Assembly (NCBI GenBank): GCA_019239425.1
Contig: JAFAZX010000012.1
Location: forward strand, 115,680-179,679
Source of the DNA: Acidobacteriota bacterium
GTDB taxonomy: Bacteria; Acidobacteriota; Blastocatellia; Pyrinomonadales; Pyrinomonadaceae
Length of the DNA stretch: 64,000 nucleotides
Reading direction: 5' to 3'
This document shows, one piece after another, positions 28,401-37,070 of the stretch. Each line of letters opens with the position of its first letter. Within the stretch, counting starts at the first letter, position 1. The notes under the pieces are model-generated. The model searched no databases. It was not told the origin of the DNA and saw nothing but the letters and a program-made list of their open reading frames with translations. A program made the position numbers and the translations under genes.

Positions 28401-30402
28401 CCTGCCCGACAACCTGACGACGTGGCGCGCGACGGCCCGCGCCGTCACCGCCGACACGAAGGTCGGCGTCGCCGTCGCGAAGGTGGTCGAGCGGAAGGAC
28501 GTCATCATCCGCGTCGCGATGCCGCGCTTCATGACGGCGGGCGACACGGTCACGCTCTCCGGCATCGTCCACAACTACCTTAAGTCGGAGAAGGTGACGA
28601 AGATCAGCATCGAGGTCGCGGGCGCGAAGCTGCTCGACCCGGCGCAGCAGACCGTGACCATCCCGAGCCAGGGCGAGTTCCGCGTCAACTGGCGCGTCGA
28701 GGCGCCCGCCACCGGCGACCTGAAGATTCTCGCCAAGGCTTTGACCGACACCGAGTCGGACGCCGTCGAGACCGGCATTCCCATCGGCCCGCGCGGCCTG
28801 AAGTACACGCGGGCCGACTCGTTCGCCATCTCGGACGAGGAGGCCGACAAGACCGTCTCGGTGCGGCTTCCCGCGAACGCCGACCCGAACGCGCGCACCC
28901 TGCGCGTCGAGGTCTCGCCCACGGTCGCGGGCACGCTCATGGGCGCGCTCGACTACCTGACGAGCTACCCCTACGGCTGCACCGAGCAGACGATGTCCTC
29001 GTTCCTCCCGAACGTCATCGTCACGCAGGCCCTGCAGAACGTGCAGACGGCGACCATCAGCGACAAGAACGATCTGGGCAAGAAGGTGCGCAAGGGGCTG
29101 CGCCGCCTCTACGCCTTCCAGCACGGCGACGGCGGCTGGGGCTGGTGGAAGGACGACGAGACGACGCCGTGGATGACGGCCTACGTCGTGGACGGCCTGG
29201 TGCAGGCCGAGCGCGCCGGCTACGAGGTGGACGCCGACCGCCTGGAGAACGCGCGCGGCGCGCTGCGCAAGCTGCTCAACGCGAACGCGGAGGACGCGCT
29301 CGGCGACGCGCGCGCCTACATGGCCTACGCGCTGGCCGAGTCGGGCGACGCGGAGATGCGCTACCTCAACGACCTCTTCGCGAACCGCGCGAAGCTCGGC
29401 GCCTACGGGCGAGCGCTGCTCGCGCTCGGGCTGAAGGAGCGCAACGACGGCCGGGCGCCGACGGTCGCGGGCGAGCTCGAACGCGCGGCGAAGGGCAACG
29501 GCGCCGAAGCCTTCTGGGATAACGAGCACGGCTGGAGCAACACGGAGTCCACGGCCGTGGCGGTCAGGGCGCTCTCGCGCGTCCTGCCCGCGAGCGAGAC
29601 TCTGCCGCGCGCGGCGCGCTGGCTCACGGGCCACCGCCGCTTCGGCTACTACTGGATGTCGACCCGCGAGACGGCCTTCGCCGTCTACGGCCTCATCGAC
29701 TACGTGAAGGTGAGCAAGGAGCTGGACGCCGACTACTCGCTCGAAGTCTACGTGGACGGGCAGCAGGTCGCGCAGAAGCAGGTGACGGCCGCGGACGCGG
29801 GCTCGATGCAGGTCTTCACCCTGCAGCGGCGCGGCGCGGAGGTCGGGCAGGCGAGCGAGATTCGCGTCGTCAAGCACGGCCGCGGCGTCGTCTACCTGGC
29901 GACGAACGTCACGCACTACACGAACGACGAGCAGACGCAGGAGCAGGGTGTGCCGCAGCTCAAGCTGCGCCGCGAGTACCTGCGCCTCAACGTCACGGAG
30001 AAGTCGGACGGGACGATGGGCTGGGAGGTGCAGCCGCTCTCGGGCGACGTGCGCTCGGGCGACATCATCGTCTCGCGCCTGACGCTCGAAGGCGAGCGGG
30101 CGCGCTACCTGATGGTCGAAGACCCGATCCCCGCGGGCTGCGAGCAGGTCGAGGAGGTGAGCGGCATCGACCTCAGCCACACGGACAAGGACTGGAGCGA
30201 CTGGTACAGCGAGCGCGAGTTCCGCGACAACCGCGCCGTGCTCTTCCTCGAAAACTTCGACGGGAAGGCGCGCTTCCAGTACGCGATGCGCGTGCAGGTG
30301 CCCGGCCAGTTCCGCGCCGCGCCCGCGCGCGTCGAGCGCATGTACGAGCCCGACGTGCGCGCCAACTCGGCCACCGCAAGTCTGACGATTCTGGACAAGT
30401 GA
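25474..30402 (+). CDS. Bacterial alpha-2-macroglobulin with CTEQ thioester
   Basis: A 1642-residue envelope protein, anchored by an N-terminal hydrophobic segment (residues 6-25) rather than a lipobox. Domains in order: N-terminal MG region with a charged insert; MG2 (about 368-455, YTDRPVYRPEQHVYFRG); a glycine/acidic insert near 510-550; bait-region domain (about 740-890, DKPSYKPGETAHILANLP); A2M domain (about 955-1045, FWQPNLVTGPDGKATVKFD); and a thioester domain with YGCTEQ, C1169 and Q1172. These proteins trap proteases: cleavage of the bait exposes the thioester, which binds the attacker. An intact CxEQ implies covalent trapping. Neighbours resemble the yfa locus. No PbpC precedes it, but the fourth gene here carries a transpeptidase domain. 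Confidence 0.94.
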   Translation: MSRRSLLTGVAVYAGALALVLGFVVLRVKARYSYAAAVAPEEVSSPYERTPQPPDPHAKPFFSLHTNRTYATTDRARVFVNYRGVEALDFRVYKVKDPVKFFRQLDNPHQVGEDEEAEVGKSVEKKPTFLEKLRQLKSWGYGHVRNYVRQQLQNQSRKGFNQRFRPEEDDTSNRTPLNVATDFARVPLLNPDQMVSSWREKLPPLEDVYDRRMISLGRRDPGVYLVEAVHDDLRAFGILIVTDLATVQKTSKDGSMLVYAVERKSGQPRPGVQVQVIRKKADVVKGATDQQGLLKLQVAEKKPPAKAGGGEEEEPAEEETPTEEESQMSDSYLVMASQGDNFAISDLDSYYFSGSGEDEEGGGGDFTSYLYTDRPVYRPEQHVYFRGILRARTDDGYKLPPGKTVSVSVTDGDGATVYEQELPLSSRGTFSGELDLPEETPLGYYTVKAALDEYEANGSFEVQEYKKPEYKVKVSASQAYARAGEQARFTVSANYFFGSPVTKASVKYYVYRSRYYGWWTGGGGSDEEGDEFGADPTAEEGGGGDYGSYGDEMVLEGDGKLDAQGQLNIDYKVPQADAKDFWDYSYRLEAEVTDAARRSMSASASFIGVRSNVVAYAYADRYVYNQGEAAHVNVSARDREGRPVQTRVKVGFFERRWKKVVKKDESGYEYPDYEVEEKELSSVDVDTNAEGKGATDYTAPKPGSVRIKTTVDEGGKPVVMEAGYLWVADPTGRWTDVSYEGDEDIQLVADKPSYKPGETAHILANLPKEDAHLLVTTELDSVLAVRQMHVAGRQASIDIPIEPRFAPNVTISVTYVRGSEMYTKDLDLKVPARDKLLSLEIIPNKKEFKPRETASYTVLARNADGSPAPGAEVSLGVVDEAVYSIAPESVEDIRRSFYGPRYSSVSTTFSVNYYFTGYAGEKKIELAQRKKPKHQFADIKDDATVNPLVRKIFKDTAFWQPNLVTGPDGKATVKFDLPDNLTTWRATARAVTADTKVGVAVAKVVERKDVIIRVAMPRFMTAGDTVTLSGIVHNYLKSEKVTKISIEVAGAKLLDPAQQTVTIPSQGEFRVNWRVEAPATGDLKILAKALTDTESDAVETGIPIGPRGLKYTRADSFAISDEEADKTVSVRLPANADPNARTLRVEVSPTVAGTLMGALDYLTSYPYGCTEQTMSSFLPNVIVTQALQNVQTATISDKNDLGKKVRKGLRRLYAFQHGDGGWGWWKDDETTPWMTAYVVDGLVQAERAGYEVDADRLENARGALRKLLNANAEDALGDARAYMAYALAESGDAEMRYLNDLFANRAKLGAYGRALLALGLKERNDGRAPTVAGELERAAKGNGAEAFWDNEHGWSNTESTAVAVRALSRVLPASETLPRAARWLTGHRRFGYYWMSTRETAFAVYGLIDYVKVSKELDADYSLEVYVDGQQVAQKQVTAADAGSMQVFTLQRRGAEVGQASEIRVVKHGRGVVYLATNVTHYTNDEQTQEQGVPQLKLRREYLRLNVTEKSDGTMGWEVQPLSGDVRSGDIIVSRLTLEGERARYLMVEDPIPAGCEQVEEVSGIDLSHTDKDWSDWYSEREFRDNRAVLFLENFDGKARFQYAMRVQVPGQFRAAPARVERMYEPDVRANSATASLTILDK

Positions 30403-30432
30403 GAGCGCGCGCCGCGCAAAGGAAAGACGACG

Positions 30433-31293
30433 ATGCTTAAAGAGTCATTCGCCGCCCTCGGGGCCTCCGCACGCGACCTTCTCCGCAACTGGGGCGGGCT
30501 GCTGTTCGTCGCCGTGCTCTACCTGCTGCTGCTGTTGAGCGTCTACTACTTCTTCGCCGTGGGCGTCGCCAACACCTGGCAGCTCTTCGTGACGGCCCTG
30601 ACGGCCGCGGCCGCGCCCCTGCTCTTCTTCCTCTTCCAGTCGGCATCGGCGAACGCGGCCTTGCCGGAGTCAACGGCCGGCCGCGTCCTGCGGCGAGCGC
30701 CGCGCGACTTCCCGAAGGTGCTGCTGCTGTCCGTGCCGGTCGCGCTCTTCGCGGCGCTCTTCGTCTACCTGCTCTACAAGCTGCAGGGGTGGCTGCCGGC
30801 GGTCGCGGAGCCGCCGCGCGTCGCCTCGGTCGGCGGCGTCGCGGGCGAGCGGCCGGTGCCCCTGCACTGGCAGGACGCGCTTCAGTCTTCCTTATGGCTT
30901 CTGCTGCTCGGCGTGCTGCTGCCGCTCGCGGCGGCTCACCTCTGGCTGTCGGCGGCGCGCGCGGGGCTGAAGCCGACGCTGAAAGGCCTGCACCGCGTCG
31001 TGGGCCGCGCGTTCCTGCCGCGCTCGGTCTTCGTCTACGCGGTCGGCCTCTTCCTCTTCGGGCTGATGCCGTACTTCGTCCTCTTCACGCGCACGTCCTT
31101 CACGACCGGCTGGGCGGAGCTTCTGCTCTTCGGCCTGCGCCTCGCGCTCGCCTTCGGCCTGACGCTCTTCGGCTGGCTCGTCACGCTCGGCGCGCTCTCG
31201 CGCGTCACGCCGCCTGAGACGGGAGCGCCCGTCGTCTCGGAATCCGCGCCCGCCGAACCCGCTCCCGCGCCGGAGCCGCAACTGCAAGCCTGA
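30433..31293 (+). CDS. Polytopic membrane protein of the macroglobulin island
   Basis: A 286-residue protein with about six transmembrane helices (GLLFVAVLYLLLLLSVYYFF, AAAAPLLFFLFQ, VLLLSVPVALFAALFVYLLY, SLWLLLLGVLLPLAAAHLWL, VYAVGLFLFGLMPYFVLF, LALAFGLTLFGWLVTLG) and a proline/glutamate-rich cytosolic tail (SESAPAEPAPAPEPQ). No transporter or enzyme motif is visible. It sits 30 bp downstream of the macroglobulin gene and 6 bp before the tri-domain gene, so it is very likely co-translated with them. Possible roles are anchoring or export of the macroglobulin; this is inference from position. Confidence 0.85.
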   Translation: MLKESFAALGASARDLLRNWGGLLFVAVLYLLLLLSVYYFFAVGVANTWQLFVTALTAAAAPLLFFLFQSASANAALPESTAGRVLRRAPRDFPKVLLLSVPVALFAALFVYLLYKLQGWLPAVAEPPRVASVGGVAGERPVPLHWQDALQSSLWLLLLGVLLPLAAAHLWLSAARAGLKPTLKGLHRVVGRAFLPRSVFVYAVGLFLFGLMPYFVLFTRTSFTTGWAELLLFGLRLALAFGLTLFGWLVTLGALSRVTPPETGAPVVSESAPAEPAPAPEPQLQA

Positions 31294-31299
31294 GAAGTG

Positions 31300-34041
31300 A
31301 TGAAGTACCCGCGGTATCTACTCTCACAAGGGGCGAAGGGCAAAAATGAAGACGGAGGCGGGCGGCGTCTCCGTCTTTCACTTCTGCCCTTCGCCTTTTG
31401 CCTTCTGCCTTTCGCCCTGCTCTCCGGCTGGCTCTTCGTCGGGCGCGACGCGCCGAAGCCGAAGCCCGCGCCTTTGGGCGTGGAGGAGGCGGACGAGGTC
31501 TTGCGTCGCGCCGCGCAGACCGCGCTCGGCGGGCGCGACGGCGCGGTGCTCGTGCTCGACGCGCAGACGGGGCGCGTGCGCGCTTCGGCCGGCGGGCGCG
31601 CCGTCTTCGAAGAGGCGACGCCGCCCGGCTCCGCCGTCAAACCCTTCACGATGCTCGCGGCGCTCCGCACCGGCGCGCTCGACGCGGACAGCCGGCGCTT
31701 CTGCCAGCGCCGCTACGAGCACGAAGATTTCAAGATCAACTGCTCGCACCCGCGCTACCAGACGGACTTCGGCCCCGTCGAGGCGCTCGCCAACTCCTGC
31801 AACTACTACTTCGGCCGCGCCGCCGAGACGCTCGACGCCGAAGCTTACGCGCGCACGCTGCGCGAGTTCGGCTTCGGCGCACGCACGAACGCCTCCGACG
31901 TGCGCGAGTCTTCGGGCCTCCTCCCGCGCGAGGCGCCGCGCGTGCCCGAGATGCTCGGCGAGAGCGAAGAGCTGCGCGTCACGCCCGCGCAGCTCGCCAC
32001 GGCCTACGCCGCGCTCTTCAACGGCGGCGCGCTGCTCGAACCGAAGGCCGCGCGCGCCGAAGGCTTCACGCCGACGGTGCGCTCACACTTACAGGTCGAG
32101 CCCGCGCACCGCCAACTTCTGCTCGCGGGGATGCGCGGCGCGGTCGCCTACGGCACGGCCGCGCGCGCGGGCCTCGCGACGCTGCCCGTCTACGTCTTCG
32201 GCAAGACGGGCACCTCGACGCCGCAGGGCGGCTGGCGCGCGCAAGGGTGGTTCGTCGGCTTCGCCGCCGGGACGAACTCACAGGGCGACACGTCTGTGAA
32301 AGACGTGCCGGCGGATGACGTGAAACTCACCGTCCTCGTCCTCCTCAAACGCTCGCGCGGCGCCGACGCGGCCGAGGTCGCGCGCACGGTCTTCGAGGCT
32401 TACGCCCGCACGCTCGGGGTGAGGGAAGAGTCGAGAGAGGACGTTCGAGGGAAGCGACTTTCAGACGACGCCGACGAAGACGATAAGTCCGGCGAAGACG
32501 ATGGACGCGGGGTGCGCGTCCGTCTCTCGCGCGGCGACGCGACGCTACGGCTCCCCCTCGAAGACTACGTCTTCGGCGTGCTGGCCGCGGAGGGCAGCGT
32601 CGAGACAGAACTGGAGGCGCTCAAGTCCCTCGCCGTCGCCGCGCGCACCTACGCCGTCCACAACCTCGGCCGCCACGCGCGCGACCGCTTCGACCTCTGC
32701 GACACGACGCACTGCCAGCGCTTCGTCGCCGTGCGCGACGAGTCGGCGCGGCCGGACTTCTACGAACTCGCGCGCCGCGCCGTGCGCGAGACGGCGGGCG
32801 AAGTCCTGCGCGACGCGCGCGGCCGCGTCGCCGAGAGCTACTTCAGCGCCGCGTGCGGCGGCCGCACGGCCGACGTTAAGAAACTCTGGGGCGCACAGGA
32901 CGCGCCCTCTTACCTGCGCGGCGTCCCGGACGAGTCGTGCAACGTCGCGTCGGAAGCGTGGACGGACGTGATACCCGCGGAGCGTCTTCTCAAAGCCTTG
33001 CAGGCGGACGAGCGCAGCGACGTGGGCGCCCGGCTCGAAGGCGTGAGGGTCGTGCGGCGCGACCAGACCGGACGCGCCGAGCTGGTCGAGGTCTTCGGGC
33101 AGCGGCGCCGACGCCTGCGCGGCTGGGACTTCAAGATCATCGTCGGGCGCACGCTCGGCTGGAGCGTGCTTAAGAGTTCGCGCTTCGACGTGTCGCGCGC
33201 CGGCTCGGCCTTCGTCTTCCGCGGCGCGGGCTTCGGCCACGGCCTCGGACTCTGCCAGGCGGGCGCGCACGTCTCCGCCGCGCGCGGCGCTTCGTACAGG
33301 CAGATACTCACGCGCTACTTCCCCGGCGCGATCCTCGGGGAACTGCGGGACGCGGATTTCGAGTCGAGGCAGAAGCCCGACCGTGAGGGAGGGCGTACGT
33401 CTTTCATCAACGCATCGTATAGAGAGAACCCGGACGCCCTCCCTCACGGTCGGGCTTCTGCTGCCAACCAGCTCCGCAGCGAGCACTTCCGCGTGAGCTA
33501 CCCGGCGCGCGCGGCGCGGGGCGAGGTCGAGGGCCTGCTGCGCACCCTGGAGGCGGCTTACGCGGACGTGTCGGGGCGGCTTGAGCGCGCGGGCGTGGGG
33601 GCGCGTGTGCCTTCGACGGAGGTCGTCGTCTACGAGACGACGGGCGACTTCGTCGGCGCAACGGGGCGGCCGGCGTGGGTCGCGGCCGTGACCGAGCGCG
33701 GGCGCATCCAGCTACAGCCGCTCGCAGTCCTCCGGCGCCGGGGGCTGCTCACGACGACGCCGCGCCACGAGTTCGTCCACGCCGCGCTCGAAGCCGCGGG
33801 CGCGGGGCGCGCGCCCTTGTGGCTGGTCGAGGGGTTGGCCGCCTACGTCGCGGGCGAAGGGCGCACGCTCGCGTCGGCGCTGCCGCGGCAGAGGCTTCCG
33901 ATTGAAGAGGTCGAGCGCCGCCTCTCTGCGGTTACTTCGCAAGAGGAGATGCGCGCCCTCTACGCCGCGGCCTACGCGGAGGTCAGCGCGCTCATCCGCC
34001 GCGAGGGCGAGTCGGCCGTGTGGCGGCGCGCGTTGCGGTGA
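31300..34041 (+). CDS. Tri-domain transpeptidase, SpoIID and gluzincin protease
   Basis: A 913-residue periplasmic protein with an N-terminal hydrophobic anchor (about 25-45). Domain 1 (about 60-365) is a penicillin-binding-type transpeptidase with all three motifs: SAVK (S111-K114), SCN (S166-N168) and KTG (K302-G304). Domain 2 (about 405-685) is SpoIID/LytB-like, with LAAEGS (E431 at the SpoIID catalytic position), EALKSLAVAARTYAVH and GFGHGLGLCQAGA. Domain 3 (about 725-913) is a metallopeptidase with HEFVH (823-827) and WLVEGLAAY. A perfect palindrome is read in frame between domains 2 and 3. It probably cross-links, cleaves or remodels peptidoglycan near the macroglobulin. ATG 31300 was chosen; GTG 31297 is also in frame. 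Confidence 0.88.
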   Translation: MKYPRYLLSQGAKGKNEDGGGRRLRLSLLPFAFCLLPFALLSGWLFVGRDAPKPKPAPLGVEEADEVLRRAAQTALGGRDGAVLVLDAQTGRVRASAGGRAVFEEATPPGSAVKPFTMLAALRTGALDADSRRFCQRRYEHEDFKINCSHPRYQTDFGPVEALANSCNYYFGRAAETLDAEAYARTLREFGFGARTNASDVRESSGLLPREAPRVPEMLGESEELRVTPAQLATAYAALFNGGALLEPKAARAEGFTPTVRSHLQVEPAHRQLLLAGMRGAVAYGTAARAGLATLPVYVFGKTGTSTPQGGWRAQGWFVGFAAGTNSQGDTSVKDVPADDVKLTVLVLLKRSRGADAAEVARTVFEAYARTLGVREESREDVRGKRLSDDADEDDKSGEDDGRGVRVRLSRGDATLRLPLEDYVFGVLAAEGSVETELEALKSLAVAARTYAVHNLGRHARDRFDLCDTTHCQRFVAVRDESARPDFYELARRAVRETAGEVLRDARGRVAESYFSAACGGRTADVKKLWGAQDAPSYLRGVPDESCNVASEAWTDVIPAERLLKALQADERSDVGARLEGVRVVRRDQTGRAELVEVFGQRRRRLRGWDFKIIVGRTLGWSVLKSSRFDVSRAGSAFVFRGAGFGHGLGLCQAGAHVSAARGASYRQILTRYFPGAILGELRDADFESRQKPDREGGRTSFINASYRENPDALPHGRASAANQLRSEHFRVSYPARAARGEVEGLLRTLEAAYADVSGRLERAGVGARVPSTEVVVYETTGDFVGATGRPAWVAAVTERGRIQLQPLAVLRRRGLLTTTPRHEFVHAALEAAGAGRAPLWLVEGLAAYVAGEGRTLASALPRQRLPIEEVERRLSAVTSQEEMRALYAAAYAEVSALIRREGESAVWRRALR
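31332..31395. repeat. Inverted repeat within the signal-anchor coding region
   Basis: Imperfect arms of about 26 bp (31332-31357 and 31369-31395) consist of GGCGAAGGGCAAAAATGAAG-type and complementary words. The words continue rightward as TTTTGCCTTCTGCCTTTCGCC. The element lies inside the 5' end of the tri-domain gene and encodes the LLPFAFCLLPFALL hydrophobic stretch. Confidence 0.75.
33369..33461. repeat. Perfect 28-bp palindrome inside a coding sequence
   Basis: The arms 33369-33396 and 33434-33461 (core GAAGCCCGACCGTGAGGG) are exact reverse complements around a 37-nt spacer. The element lies in the linker between the SpoIID-like and metallopeptidase domains of the tri-domain gene and is read through in frame (QKPDREGGRTSF to PDALPHGRASA). 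A solo arm is found at 11671-11703. Confidence 0.9.
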
Positions 34042-34047
34042 GCGGAA

Positions 34048-34134
34048 GAGGATTCCACCACAGAGACACAGAGGCACAGCTTTGAAGACAATAGTCAACA
34101 AGCTGTGCCTCTGTGTCTCTGTGGTGAAATCCTC
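34048..34134. repeat. CACAGAGACACAGAGGCACAG inverted repeat, copy K
   Basis: Arms of about 35 bp (34048-34082 and 34100-34134) have a perfect core of about 24 bp identical to copy J at 17251-17319. It lies 7 bp after the tri-domain gene's TGA and 66 bp before ctaA. It probably ends the macroglobulin operon transcript. Confidence 0.88.
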
Positions 34135-34200
34135 TCGCTTTATGCTCAAGACCCGATTTGATTTGGCCCTTATCAAGCGTGATAATCCTCTCGCTCGCTC

Positions 34201-35229
34201 ATGGAATTCAATAACCAAGCTCATCAAGAAAACTCGCGGAGGCGTTTCGCGGCGTTCGCCTGGTTCGTGACGGCGCTGACGCTGGCCGTCATCCTCTGGG
34301 GCGCGTTCGTGCGCGCGTCGAAGTCGGGCGACGGGTGCGGGGCGCACTGGCCTCTGTGCAACGGGTCGGTCGTGCCCGACCCGCAGTCCGCCAAGACGCT
34401 CGTCGAGTTCGCGCACCGCGCGACGAGCGGCGTCGCGTTCCTTCTGGTCGTGGGCTTGTGCCTGTGGGCCTTCCGTGCTTTCAGACGCGGCCACGCGGTG
34501 CGCTGGGCGGCGTCCGCGTCGGTGCTCTTCATCGTCACCGAGTCGCTTATCGGGGCGGGGCTCGTGCTGCTGAGGCTCGTGGGCGGGGACGCCTCGGTCG
34601 CGCGCGCGGCCTACCTGTCGGTGCACCTCGTCAACACGTTCCTGCTCGTGGCGGCGCTCGCGCTGACGGCGTGGTGGGCCGCGCGCGGCGTGGCGGAGAG
34701 GCCGCGGCTGTCCGAGTTCTTGAAGGGCCGCGTCGGTCTGGCGCTGGCGGGGTCGCTCGCACTCGGGGTGAGCGGGGCGGTGGCGGCCCTGGGCGCGACG
34801 CTCTTCTCGGAGGGCGCGGGGCCTTCGGTCAATGTCGAAGGGATGAGCGCGGCCGCGCGGCTCCTCTTCAGCTTGAGGAACTACAAACTGCACCCTTTGT
34901 TGGCCGTTCTGGTCGGAGGGTATTTAGTCTACTTCGCGTTCAAGACTCTGAAGTCGGACGGGGACGTGTGGGTGCGGCGCTGGGCGCGTTCTGTCCTGGC
35001 GCTGGTCGGGGTGCAGTTCGCGGTGGGGCTTGTGAACGCGGCGCTGCTCGCGCCCGTCTGGTTGCAGATCGTCCACCTCCTGCTCGCAGACCTGCTCTGG
35101 CTCTCTCTCGTCCTGCTCTCGGCCGCGAGCCTCGCGCGGCGCGCAGTCTCACCAGCGCACGTCGTAGCGCGCGAGGCCGGCGCGCCACTGGCCTTCGCCG
35201 AGGACGGGGAGGTGCCCGTCGTACGCTAG
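34201..35229 (+). CDS. ctaA: Heme A synthase (COX15/CtaA family)
   Basis: A 342-residue inner-membrane protein with eight predicted helices that hydroxylates the methyl group of heme O to make heme A for aa3-type oxidases. The first half has WGAFVRASKSGDGCGAHWPL with the paired cysteines C46 and C53 of the type found in Bacillus CtaA, then EFAHRATSGVAFLLVVGLCL (heme-ligand His) and YLSVHLVNTFLLVAALALTA (second His). The second half repeats the pattern with KLHPLLAVLVGGYL and LQIVHLLLADLLWLSL. No ctaB or cytochrome oxidase genes are adjacent. The 3' end overlaps a leftward hypothetical gene by 81 bp. Confidence 0.93.
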   Translation: MEFNNQAHQENSRRRFAAFAWFVTALTLAVILWGAFVRASKSGDGCGAHWPLCNGSVVPDPQSAKTLVEFAHRATSGVAFLLVVGLCLWAFRAFRRGHAVRWAASASVLFIVTESLIGAGLVLLRLVGGDASVARAAYLSVHLVNTFLLVAALALTAWWAARGVAERPRLSEFLKGRVGLALAGSLALGVSGAVAALGATLFSEGAGPSVNVEGMSAAARLLFSLRNYKLHPLLAVLVGGYLVYFAFKTLKSDGDVWVRRWARSVLALVGVQFAVGLVNAALLAPVWLQIVHLLLADLLWLSLVLLSAASLARRAVSPAHVVAREAGAPLAFAEDGEVPVVR

Positions 35230-35487
35230 CGCGGCGTCGGCGGGGCGGCGGACGCGGTAGGTGTGGCCCGAGGGCGAGGCGACGTTGAGGACGACGCGGC
35301 CCAGGTGAGGTTCGAATGAGGCGACCGTGGCCGCGCGCCAGTCGGCGCGGCAGCGCAGGATGAGGCGCGCGCCCACGGGCAGCAGGCCGAGCGTGGCCGG
35401 CCCGACCTCGAAAGAAGAAAGAGAGAGGCCGTCGGGCGGCGCCTCCTGTGCGGGCGCTTCCGGCGGCCTCTCCTGCGTCACTTCCAA
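35149..35487 (-). CDS. Small hypothetical protein
   Basis: A 112-residue soluble protein with a proline/glutamate-rich N-terminus (TQERPPEAPAQEAPPDG) and a beta-rich remainder (VGARLILRCRADWRAATVAS, RVVLNVASPSGHTYRVRRP). No family is recognised. Its C-terminal coding bases overlap the end of ctaA on the other strand, which weakens the call. It would otherwise fill a 277-bp gap and lies 18 bp downstream of the M50-like protease gene in the same direction. Treat it as a probable but unproven gene. Confidence 0.55.
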   Translation of the reverse strand: MEVTQERPPEAPAQEAPPDGLSLSSFEVGPATLGLLPVGARLILRCRADWRAATVASFEPHLGRVVLNVASPSGHTYRVRRPADAALAYDGHLPVLGEGQWRAGLARYDVRW

Positions 35488-35505
35488 GATTCAGTCCTTA
35501 CAGAC

Positions 35506-36285
35506 TCAGACTTCGAGCGGCGTGTCCTCGAACGGCAGGTCGGGCTGCGACGGCGCGTCCTTGCCGGCGACGTACGCGCGCAGGCCCAGCATCACGATCA
35601 TGAGCGCGGTCACGATCCAGAAGAGCACCCAGAAAATTGAGGGGACGCCCGTCGCCGCCGCCATGTTCGCCGCGTCCGTGTGCATGTCGGTGAAGGCCGA
35701 GGCGTAGAGCACGTTCTTCAGATCGAACACGGCGTTCAGGACGCACTGCACGGCGAGGAACGAGACGAGGAAGGCGGCCGCGCGCGGCCTCAGGTATTTC
35801 GCGGCGGCGAAGAGTCCGGCCGGAATCGCCAGACCCGCGGCGAGCGTGAACAGCCCCGGCAGGCTCCAGTTCCAGAGCGGGGCGAAGAGGCCGAAGACCG
35901 CCGCCAGCGCCAGCACCAGCGCGCCGCAGGCGTAGAGCACCGCCTTCGTCTTGACCCGCAGGCGCACCAGCCAGAGCATCAGCGCGCCGAACGTCATCGC
36001 GCCCAGATAGCCCGCGCTCGACACGAAGAGGCTGGAGAGCGTCCCGCCGTCGGTCGAGTAGACGAGGCCGCTGCCGTCGGGCGAGACCGTCAGGCTCTGC
36101 ACGGAGTTCCCCGTGACGAAGGCGGCCAGCGCGTGCCCGCCCTCGTGGATGAAGGTAACGAAGATGCGGAACGGCCAGGCCAGGAACTCGGCGTAAGGGA
36201 TGAACCAGAGCGCGAGGCTCAGGGCCGTGGCGAGCAGGAGCGTCGTGACCTGAGGGCGCGCGTCGCGTGCGATTTGGAATTTCAT
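35506..36285 (-). CDS. M50-like membrane metalloprotease
   Basis: A 259-residue polytopic protein with about seven hydrophobic segments. FIHEGGHALAAFVTG in the second helix is the HExxH zinc site of the M50B-like (YugP/SpoIVFB-related) family; a later Asp ligand in an NxxPxxxxDG motif is not evident, so the metal site may be completed differently. The start was set at the ATG at 36285 (MKFQIARDARPQV), with GGAG nine bases upstream; the GTG at 36318 is less likely. The family acts in regulated intramembrane proteolysis or housekeeping; the substrate is unknown. No sigma/anti-sigma gene is adjacent. Confidence 0.85.
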   Translation of the reverse strand: MKFQIARDARPQVTTLLLATALSLALWFIPYAEFLAWPFRIFVTFIHEGGHALAAFVTGNSVQSLTVSPDGSGLVYSTDGGTLSSLFVSSAGYLGAMTFGALMLWLVRLRVKTKAVLYACGALVLALAAVFGLFAPLWNWSLPGLFTLAAGLAIPAGLFAAAKYLRPRAAAFLVSFLAVQCVLNAVFDLKNVLYASAFTDMHTDAANMAAATGVPSIFWVLFWIVTALMIVMLGLRAYVAGKDAPSQPDLPFEDTPLEV

Positions 36286-36369
36286 CTGTAAGTCTCCGGT
36301 GCGGGCTTCTTTCTTCACCCCAACTGATACGCCATTCTAACCGGAAGCGTTCGCGGAAAGGAAGGGCGA

Positions 36370-37047
<678 letters not shown>

Positions 37048-37070
<23 letters not shown>

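Noticed and set aside
25438..30180. A 1580-codon open frame antisense to the macroglobulin gene
   Set aside because: It exactly shadows a well-supported gene and arises from G/C-rich third positions; the translation is Arg/Val/Asp-rich with no domain, and the sense frame has clear family motifs.
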